64,000 bases of DNA from Fictibacillus nanhaiensis (GTDB taxonomy: Bacteria; Bacillota; Bacilli; Bacillales; Fictibacillaceae), in contig JAFHKR010000039.1 of the NCBI GenBank assembly GCA_017052515.1, positions 248,001 through 312,000 of the forward strand. Reading direction: 5' to 3'. Shown here one piece after another: positions 58,664-64,000 of this stretch (within the stretch, counting starts at the first letter, position 1; the number at the start of each line of letters is the position of its first letter). The position numbers were made by a program, and so were the translations under genes. The notes beneath the pieces were generated by a model. The model saw only the letters and a program-made list of their open reading frames with translations, did not search any database and was not told the DNA's origin.

Positions 58664-59552
58664 AATACAAGAATGGAAAACGTTCGTTTCACAGATTAGA
58701 GAAGAAAAGCCACTCATCCATCATATAACGAATAACGTGACAATGAACTTTCTAGCCAATGGTGTCCTCTCAGCCGGAGGAAGTCCGATGATGGTGCACG
58801 ATGCACGAGAAGTGGAAGAAGCAGTAGGGGCTGCAGATGCGTTAGTGTTGAACATCGGTACATTGGATGGAGCTACAGCGGAATCTATGATACTCGCTCT
58901 TCGTAAAGCGATGCTTGCAGAAGTACCGGTAGTCCTCGATCCCGTAGGAGTAGGCTTAACAGCTTTCAGGCAAGAACTTGTAAAGAAACTATTATTAGAA
59001 TATTCAGAATTTAAGGGGGTCAGACCCCAAACAATTCTGACAATTTGCGGAAACGCTGCTGAGATGCAGTTTTTGGCTGAGGGTGCATGGGAAGGAAAAG
59101 GGGCAGATGGTGAATTGGCTACCTCTGAAGACGATTTGATCAAGCTTGCATCTGCAGCAGCGAAGCAAACGGGTTGTCTTATTGCAATGACAGGAAGTAA
59201 GGACGTTATTTCAGATGGCGATAGGGCTATCGTGCTTTCTCATGGAGATCCTATGCTTTCCTATGTTACAGGTACTGGATGTTTTGCTACCTCAATGGTA
59301 GCTCTTTACCAAGCGAATCAGAAACAAGAACTCATAAGTGAAAAAGTTGACCTGCCAGTTTTAGAAAGAACGGCTCTCGCCATTTTGATGCTTACTAAAG
59401 CGGCTGAAGAGGCGGTGAAAACGGCCAAGGGACCTGGAAGCTTTCAACAAAATCTACTTGACCAGCTTTATTGTTTAGAATCTACTCATGAGATATTTCA
59501 TGAATCCATTCAGTGGAAAGATCATGTGCTGAAAGAAGGAGTGAATCGATGA
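58650..59552 (+). CDS. thiM: Hydroxyethylthiazole kinase with a 9-residue in-frame insertion
   Basis: 300 residues from ATG 58650 (AGGAG upstream). N-terminal HHITNNVTMNFLANG, VLDPVGVG and GNAAEM, then the late GTGCFATSMVALYQ, mark ThiM, which phosphorylates the thiazole alcohol. Compared with my recollection of B. subtilis ThiM, about nine extra residues lie between KLLLEYS and the ILTICGNAAEM motif. They correspond to 27 bases with a GGGGTCAGACCCC palindrome (59016-59028). The insertion lies just before the phosphate-binding GNAAE. Function may be retained or impaired. Confidence 0.93.
   Translation: MNNTRIQEWKTFVSQIREEKPLIHHITNNVTMNFLANGVLSAGGSPMMVHDAREVEEAVGAADALVLNIGTLDGATAESMILALRKAMLAEVPVVLDPVGVGLTAFRQELVKKLLLEYSEFKGVRPQTILTICGNAAEMQFLAEGAWEGKGADGELATSEDDLIKLASAAAKQTGCLIAMTGSKDVISDGDRAIVLSHGDPMLSYVTGTGCFATSMVALYQANQKQELISEKVDLPVLERTALAILMLTKAAEEAVKTAKGPGSFQQNLLDQLYCLESTHEIFHESIQWKDHVLKEGVNR
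59004..59040. repeat. GGGGTC palindromic element inside thiM
   Basis: TCAGAATT (59004-59011) and AATTCTGA (59033-59040) are inverted arms around GGGGTCAGACCCC (59016-59028). The core and the following AAACAATT recur with one-base changes at 62711-62731. Confidence 0.7.
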
Positions 59553-60223
59553 ATACGCAAGAGATGTCACGCTTACAACAAGATTTATCGCTCTATTTTG
59601 TAGCAGGAACGATGAACTGCCATTCCCCAGAAGAATTTTACCGTATTCTGAAGCAAGCGGTTCAAGGAGGAATTACCGCCTTTCAGTTTCGTGAAAAAGG
59701 TGTTAACTCATTAAGTGGTCAGAAACAGTTAGAGATGGCAAAACGTGCAAAGGAAGTTTGCCACAAACATGATGTGCTATTTATCGTGAATGATGATCTA
59801 GATTTGATGAAAGCTGTTGGTGCAGATGGTCTTCATGTTGGCCAAACAGATGGTAATCTAAGAGATATTCGTAGAGAAACAGAAGGCAAACTTCTAGGTG
59901 TTTCCGCTCATACCCTTGCTGAGGCAAAGGATGCCATCGTACACGGGGCAGACTATATTGGTGTAGGACCAATCTATCAAACGCGTACAAAATCTGATGC
60001 GAAGAAACCTGTAGGTGTAGATTTAATCCTAGAACTTCGCAGCAATCATATAAACGTTCCACTTGTTGGAATCGGGGGGATTACGCTCCAAAACGCCGGT
60101 GAAGTGATTAAAGCGGGTGCAGATGGTGTGGCTATTATTTCTGCGATAAGTGGGGCAGTTGATCCTTCTTCCGCTTCAAGTAACCTGCTTCAAATTATTT
60201 ATACGGCGAAAAGAGAATCGTAA
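59549..60223 (+). CDS. thiE: Thiamine phosphate synthase
   Basis: 224 residues from ATG 59549 (GAAGGAGTG upstream), overlapping the thiM stop (ATGA). The motifs AFQFREKG, DADGLHVGQTD-like ADGLHVGQTDG, YIGVGPIYQTRTKSDA and VGIGGI are typical TIM-barrel features. Joins the thiazole phosphate and HMP pyrophosphate to form thiamine monophosphate. With thiD and thiM this makes a salvage set; the thiazole and pyrimidine biosynthetic genes are absent here. Confidence 0.95.
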   Translation: MNTQEMSRLQQDLSLYFVAGTMNCHSPEEFYRILKQAVQGGITAFQFREKGVNSLSGQKQLEMAKRAKEVCHKHDVLFIVNDDLDLMKAVGADGLHVGQTDGNLRDIRRETEGKLLGVSAHTLAEAKDAIVHGADYIGVGPIYQTRTKSDAKKPVGVDLILELRSNHINVPLVGIGGITLQNAGEVIKAGADGVAIISAISGAVDPSSASSNLLQIIYTAKRES

Positions 60224-60742
60224 ATGAAGATTTCTGTACAAACACTTACTCTCATGGCTATGTTGGTCGCGATCGGGACAATCTGTTCCCATTTGTTTTA
60301 TATTCCTGCTGGAGTAGCAAAAGCGTTTCCTGTTCAGCACGCGATTAACGTAATGGCTGGTGTGATGTTCGGCCCCATCCCCGCGGTAATTGTAGCATTT
60401 AGTATCGGCTTGCTGCGTAACTTATTTGGAATCGGCTCACTGCTGGCGTTTCCAGGAGGAATGATCGGTGCATTTTTAGCGGGTTACCTTTATCAAAAAG
60501 GAAGAAAATATACGTTCGCAATAATAGGAGAATGGGTTGGAACAGGAATCATAGGAGCGACTATAGCGGTGCCGATTGCTTCTATTTTCTTAGGATCAAA
60601 AACCGGTGCATTCTTTTTTATAACTCCTTTTTTAGTCAGTTCATTAGTGGGTGGAGTGATCGGATGGGTGGTTCTCCGTATTCTTCATAAAAATGCTGCA
60701 GCAAAAAACTGGCTAGGATCGAACGAAGAAAAATCTCTGTGA
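60224..60742 (+). CDS. thiW: Energy-coupling-factor transporter S component ThiW
   Basis: 172 residues with ATG directly after the thiE stop. Five or six helices and the ThiW pattern FYIPAGVAKAFPVQHAINV, PIPAVIVAFSIGLLRNLFG and LLAFPGGMIGAFLAGYLYQKG. ThiW is the proposed thiazole-precursor uptake subunit of an ECF transporter. Its place in a TPP-riboswitch operon with thiM/D/E fits that role. Confidence 0.92.
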   Translation: MKISVQTLTLMAMLVAIGTICSHLFYIPAGVAKAFPVQHAINVMAGVMFGPIPAVIVAFSIGLLRNLFGIGSLLAFPGGMIGAFLAGYLYQKGRKYTFAIIGEWVGTGIIGATIAVPIASIFLGSKTGAFFFITPFLVSSLVGGVIGWVVLRILHKNAAAKNWLGSNEEKSL

Positions 60743-60808
60743 AAATATGCACCGGATAGGCTCTCACGCCGTACACTGTACGATCAACCAGTGAATTGGG
60801 GGGCCGAT

Positions 60809-61051
60809 ATGATGAAAAAACGTCCAAAACCCTGGGTGTATACAGAGATGGTGCTTATGTTTTTTGGATTACTTCTTGCTATTTATAACGGAAAGACATG
60901 GGAAAATCCCACCCTGTTATTTTCCATCTTAATGGTGATCTTTATCTTTCGTGCGGTTGAACGGAAAATTTTCAATCAAAAAACCGAGTTTTGGTTGAAC
61001 ACAGGGATGGCTATGGTCTTTTTTATTCTTGGAATCGTACCGTTCGTATAA
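60809..61051 (+). CDS. Small membrane protein
   Basis: 80 residues from ATG 60809 with GGGGGG upstream (ATG 60812 is also possible; GTG 60791 lacks a ribosome site). Three hydrophobic helices separated by basic loops (KKRPKPWVYTEM, RAVERKIFNQKTEF). Family not recognised. It follows thiW by about 65 bases and may be read from the same transcript. Confidence 0.6.
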   Translation: MMKKRPKPWVYTEMVLMFFGLLLAIYNGKTWENPTLLFSILMVIFIFRAVERKIFNQKTEFWLNTGMAMVFFILGIVPFV

Positions 61052-61070
61052 ACTGAATAATGAGCTAAAG

Positions 61071-61100
61071 CAGGCTGAACTGACAATCAGTCTGTTTTTT
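61071..61100 (+). terminator. Intrinsic terminator
   Basis: CAGGCTGA and TCAGTCTG pair over 8 bp (one G-U), then T6. Confidence 0.82.
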
Positions 61101-61133
61101 ATTTTTAGGCAAACGTATATTTTTTTCAAATCT

Positions 61134-61163
61134 TTGACAAAATGATGTTTAACGTAATAAAAT
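61134..61163 (+). promoter_or_regulatory. Promoter of the ArsR/ClpP unit
   Basis: TTGACA (61134-61139) and TAAAAT (61158-61163), 18 bases apart. Confidence 0.6.
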
Positions 61164-61191
61164 AATTTTACGTAAAGTTATATTTTTACGT
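61152..61191. promoter_or_regulatory. ACGTAA-type repeats, candidate ArsR operator
   Basis: TTTACGTAAA (61167-61176) is a perfect 10-bp palindrome over the expected start of transcription. The half TTTTACGT occurs at 61166-61173 and again at 61184-61191, and AACGTAA at 61151-61157 is an inverted partner. The array lies between the -10 box and the regulator gene, the usual place for autorepression. Confidence 0.5.
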
Positions 61192-61227
61192 GGAGGCCAT
61201 ACACTATCGTAAAGTGAGGTGATGAGA

Positions 61228-61833
61228 GTGAAGAGGGATCAAAGCATGCCAGAGACGTTTATTGTCACAGAACCAGAACAAGCAGCTGCACTTTTACATC
61301 CAGTAAGATCTGAACTCATAAGTCTGTTAAAAGAGCCGCGTTCTGCGACGGAGCTATCAAAAAGAATGAACGATTCCGCTCAAAAAATTAATTATCATCT
61401 TAAAGCACTGGAAAAAGTGGGGCTTGTGGTACGCGCAGGTACAAGGAATGTTCGAAACCTTGTAGAAGTTCTATATGTAAGTGCCGGCCGATCTTTTTTA
61501 TTGTCAGATTCACTAGGTCTATCTGCTGACACCGTCAAAAAGCTTCAGGATCAAACCGCTCTTGCTCATGTATTATCCCTTACAGAGAAGATCAAGCGAG
61601 ATGCGATTTCTTTAATGGAGCAATCGGAGGAAGAAGAGATACCCAGCGCTGTAATGGAAATGGAACTTGCCCTTTCTGACAGGGATCACCGCAATGCTTT
61701 TTTGCAGGAATATGCAGATATGCTCACCACTCTCATACAAAAACACCACAGACCGAACAAAGAGAATGCGAGAGTGTATCACGTTTCGATGGCGATGTAC
61801 CCAAAACCTGAAGGAGGCGGCCAACGTGAATAA
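61228..61833 (+). CDS. ArsR-type helix-turn-helix regulator
   Basis: 201 residues from GTG 61228 (GAGGTG upstream; ATG 61222 and GTG 61219 are also in frame). The winged HTH is AALLHPVRSELISLLKEPRSATELSKRM...QKINYHLKALEKVGLVVRAGTRNVRNL (about residues 25-90). The C-terminal half is long and helical, with no Cys-rich metal site visible; so a different effector is likely. It heads an operon with a 69-residue gene and clpP. Probably autorepresses. Confidence 0.85.
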   Translation: MKRDQSMPETFIVTEPEQAAALLHPVRSELISLLKEPRSATELSKRMNDSAQKINYHLKALEKVGLVVRAGTRNVRNLVEVLYVSAGRSFLLSDSLGLSADTVKKLQDQTALAHVLSLTEKIKRDAISLMEQSEEEEIPSAVMEMELALSDRDHRNAFLQEYADMLTTLIQKHHRPNKENARVYHVSMAMYPKPEGGGQRE

Positions 61834-62035
61834 GAAGAGCAAAGGTACTGTTTTCCCAATCAATCCTGAATCGACAAATGAGGATACAAACATCATTCCT
61901 ATGAAAACGGAAGTACAGGTTCAAGAAACAGAAACGGTGGAGGAGCCAGCTAAGATTATTTTTATCACATCAGGATTTGGAAAAATACATGTTTCACCAA
62001 AAACCAATACAAACCCAATGGCAATTGCAGCCTAA
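61826..62035 (+). CDS. 69-residue protein with ssrA-like C terminus, between regulator and ClpP genes
   Basis: GTG 61826 is 8 bases after AAGGAGG and overlaps the regulator stop by 8 bases. The product is polar and probably mostly disordered, with [20 protein letters not shown] and [20 protein letters not shown]; it ends PMAIAA. Ala-Ala (usually LAA) at the C terminus is the core of the ssrA degradation tag read by ClpX. No homologue known. A ClpP substrate, adaptor or feedback element is inferred from the tail and the neighbours. Confidence 0.6.
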   Translation: MNKKSKGTVFPINPESTNEDTNIIPMKTEVQVQETETVEEPAKIIFITSGFGKIHVSPKTNTNPMAIAA

Positions 62036-62051
62036 CGAGGAGGAAAAACAG

Positions 62052-62633
62052 ATGAATCTAATCCCTATGGTAGTAGAGTCTACAAACCGTGGAGAGCGTT
62101 CTTATGATATTTATTCACGTTTGTTAAAAGATCGAATCATCATGCTTGGAAGTGCGATCGATGATAACGTAGCGAATTCTATCGTTGCTCAGTTACTCTT
62201 CTTGGCAGCAGAAGATCCGGATAAAGATATCTCCATCTATATCAACTCACCAGGAGGTTCTGTTACGGCAGGGCTCGCGATCTACGACACGATGCAATTC
62301 ATTAAACCAGATGTTTCAACGATCTGTATCGGCATGGCAGCGTCTATGGGAGCTGTCCTCATGGTAGCGGGTGCAAAAGGTAAACGATACGCGCTACCGA
62401 ATGCAGAAGTGATGATCCACCAGCCTTTAGGAGGAACACAAGGGCAGGCATCAGATATGGCGATACACGCGAAACGCATCTTGCAAACTCGTGAGTTGCT
62501 GAATAAAATCATCTCTGACCGTTCGGGCCAGCCGATCGAGAAAGTTGAAAAAGACACAGATCGTGATTATTTCATGTCTGCAGAAGAAGCATTAAAATAC
62601 GGGATCATTGATAAAGTGATCGAGAAGATCTAA
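62052..62633 (+). CDS. clpP: ATP-dependent Clp protease proteolytic subunit
   Basis: 193 residues from ATG 62052 (GAGGAGG upstream). The catalytic triad is S98 ([10 protein letters not shown]), H123 (MIHQPLGG) and D172, with full ClpP length. In Bacillus the housekeeping clpP is not normally in such an operon, so this may be a paralogue used by the ArsR unit. It follows the 69-residue gene by 16 bases and is followed by a terminator. Confidence 0.93.
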   Translation: MNLIPMVVESTNRGERSYDIYSRLLKDRIIMLGSAIDDNVANSIVAQLLFLAAEDPDKDISIYINSPGGSVTAGLAIYDTMQFIKPDVSTICIGMAASMGAVLMVAGAKGKRYALPNAEVMIHQPLGGTQGQASDMAIHAKRILQTRELLNKIISDRSGQPIEKVEKDTDRDYFMSAEEALKYGIIDKVIEKI

Positions 62634-62660
62634 TAGAAGACAAGAGAGAAGTGCGAGGAG

Positions 62661-62690
62661 GCCAGCCGTTTTTTAACGGCTGGCTTTCTT
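62661..62690 (+). terminator. clpP terminator
   Basis: GCCAGCCGTT and AACGGCTGGC form a 10-bp stem with a 4-base loop and short T run. Confidence 0.88.
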
Positions 62691-62710
62691 ATGTGCTTAT
62701 GGTGTTTATA

Positions 62711-62731
62711 GGGGTCAGTCCCCAAACTATT
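62711..62731. repeat. GGGGTC palindromic element, third copy
   Basis: GGGGTCAGTCCCC followed by AAACTATT. It matches the thiM copy over GGGGTCAGnCCCCAAACnATT, in the same orientation, in the intergenic region after clpP. Confidence 0.65.
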
Positions 62732-62897
62732 TATTTCCCGTGTTGTTTTACGTTTTCTCCACGGGTGTTTGCGTCATTTTGAACACCGAACGAATGCCAT
62801 CTCGTTTCTTTAAAGTGAAATATGGTAATCTATTGTAAGTTACATAGATGAAAAGTGTGTATGAGCTTGTAATGATAAACGAAAGAAGGAATGAGGC

Positions 62898-64000
62898 ATG
62901 TCAGCTCCAACAGGTAAGATAACAGATACTTCTATCCAACAACAAAAAACGATCTATTCAATTCTTTTCGCCATAAGTTTTGTCCATTTATTAAATGACT
63001 CTATGCAGGCTGTTATTCCGGCTATCTTTCCGATATTAGAGAAATCAATGAATCTTTCTTTTACTCAACTTGGATGGATCGCCTTTACTTTAAACATTAC
63101 ATCTTCTATCATGCAGCCAGTGATCGGTTGGTATACGGATAGAACGACATCACCTTACATACTTCCGGTAGGTATGATGGCGAGTTTAATCGGTATGCTT
63201 GGGATTGCATTTGCAGATTCTTTTTACCTGATCATCCTTTCAGTTATCGGAATCGGTTTAGGCTCTGCTGTGTTCCATCCTGAGGGGTCTAGAGTCGCAT
63301 ATATGGCAGCTGGAAACCGTCGAGGGTTAGCTCAATCCATCTATCAAGTTGGAGGGAATACGGGCAGTTCTCTTGCTCCTGTGATGACGGCACTCGTCTT
63401 CGTGCCTCTCGGACAGTTTGGAGCTGTATGGTTTACTTCGCTAGCGGCTATCGCTATTTTTGTATTGTTTTATGTTTCAGGCTGGTATGCTAGACAACTC
63501 GTGCATTTTCCACGTGTTCAAAAGCAAACTGGGGAAAAGAAGAAGATCGATAGAAAACGAAAAAAACAAGTTGTTGGTGCGATGGCATTACTTGTCTTTT
63601 TAGTGTTTGCTCGTTCATGGTACTTTTCTGGAATCGGAAACTATTATCAATTTTATTTGATCGATGATTATGGGTTAACGATCAGACAAGCTCAAGTTTA
63701 TTTATTTGTTTTTATGGCCTCCGGTGTACTTGGAACATTCTTTGGAGGACCGATCGCAGACCGGTTAGGAAAACGGAACATGATCTTTTGGTCGATGGTG
63801 GGTACAGCTCCACTCGCTCTCCTTCTTCCACACGTAGGACTGTGGGCGGTTATTCCTTTGTTCTTCTTGATCGGTTTCATCTTGAATACGAGTTTTTCGG
63901 TGACAGTCGTGTATGCTCAAGAACTAGTACCAGGCAGAATAGGCATGGTATCAGGTTTGATCGTAGGACTTGCCTTTGGTATGGGCGCGCTCGGATCGGT
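62898..64000 (+). CDS. Fsr-type MFS transporter, N-terminal part (cut by window edge)
   Basis: ATG 62898 with GAAGGA upstream; the frame runs off the window after about 367 codons. SFVHLLNDSMQAVIPAIFPIL and VFHPEGSRVAYMAAGNRRG match the fosmidomycin-resistance (Fsr) group of major-facilitator exporters, with AYMAAGNRRGLAQSIYQVGGNTGSSL in the second repeat motif. Probably a drug or metabolite exporter. Upstream lies a terminator and one GGGGTC element. Confidence 0.88.
   Translation, partial: MSAPTGKITDTSIQQQKTIYSILFAISFVHLLNDSMQAVIPAIFPILEKSMNLSFTQLGWIAFTLNITSSIMQPVIGWYTDRTTSPYILPVGMMASLIGMLGIAFADSFYLIILSVIGIGLGSAVFHPEGSRVAYMAAGNRRGLAQSIYQVGGNTGSSLAPVMTALVFVPLGQFGAVWFTSLAAIAIFVLFYVSGWYARQLVHFPRVQKQTGEKKKIDRKRKKQVVGAMALLVFLVFARSWYFSGIGNYYQFYLIDDYGLTIRQAQVYLFVFMASGVLGTFFGGPIADRLGKRNMIFWSMVGTAPLALLLPHVGLWAVIPLFFLIGFILNTSFSVTVVYAQELVPGRIGMVSGLIVGLAFGMGALGS

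Overview
The window looks like chromosomal DNA of a low-to-moderate GC, endospore-forming member of the Bacillaceae (a Bacillus or Fictibacillus-like organism). The support is strong AGGAGG ribosome sites, frequent TTG and GTG starts, canonical sigma-A promoters, tight intrinsic terminators, and many families typical of Bacillus (YitT, YkvI, YteA-type DksA proteins, IDEAL, DUF4395, FbpA, ThiW, BioY, intracellular subtilisin). The species cannot be fixed from the sequence alone. No rRNA, tRNA, CRISPR array, complete insertion sequence or prophage was seen. All gene calls rest on reading translations and motifs; no search was run.

Layout: 1-3.4 kb is the end of a Kdp potassium-uptake locus (kdpB 3' part, kdpC, a short kinase-less KdpD and a CBS-pair protein). 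3.5-4.0 kb holds a histidine-kinase remnant behind a small secreted-peptide ORF. 4.3-6.9 kb has an acyl-CoA dehydrogenase and two glyoxalase-fold proteins. 7-9.5 kb is a TetR regulator plus an ABC-2 exporter whose promoter is bracketed by two identical operators. 9.8-20.3 kb is a mixed set including an extracellular thermitase-like subtilase, an intracellular subtilisin, an MBL-fold hydrolase, a cupin, a COG0523 GTPase and a frameshifted gene. 21.6-22.8 kb is the fossil of a sugar-uptake operon (frameshifted LacI-family regulator, two matching operators, last ~40 codons of an ABC permease). 23-24.6 kb is bioY-bioB under a BirA-type operator. 24.7-34.5 kb carries transport and membrane genes (MscS channel, K+/H+ antiporter, AGCS symporter, YitT), an FbpA-like micro-protein, a Nif3-like protein and a solitary tyrosine recombinase. 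35-48.5 kb includes a large unrecognised membrane protein, an NlpC/P60 hydrolase, a site-2 protease, an HD-GYP protein, a DksA-like protein and an NCS2 permease. 48.6-49.2 kb is an orphan FlgM-like pair. 50-57.3 kb has a GGDEF cyclase, YkvI, a DeoR regulator, a SEC-C protein and a DUF4349 lipoprotein. 57.6-60.7 kb is a TPP-riboswitch-controlled thiamine salvage operon (thiD, thiM, thiE, thiW). 61.1-62.6 kb is a three-gene unit: ArsR-like regulator, 69-aa protein and ClpP. The window ends inside an Fsr-type MFS transporter.

How genes work together: Kdp, the CBS protein and the K+/H+ antiporter concern potassium balance; bioY/bioB and thiD/M/E/W are vitamin uptake and synthesis units with their own control elements; HD-GYP and GGDEF proteins make and break cyclic di-GMP. 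Observations most worth following are the ArsR/small-protein/ClpP unit, in which the small protein ends in an ssrA-like Ala-Ala tail; a GGGGTC/GACCCC palindrome family with one copy inserted in frame inside thiM; the orphan FlgM-like gene behind a possible sigma-D promoter; and the decayed sugar operon that keeps its operators.
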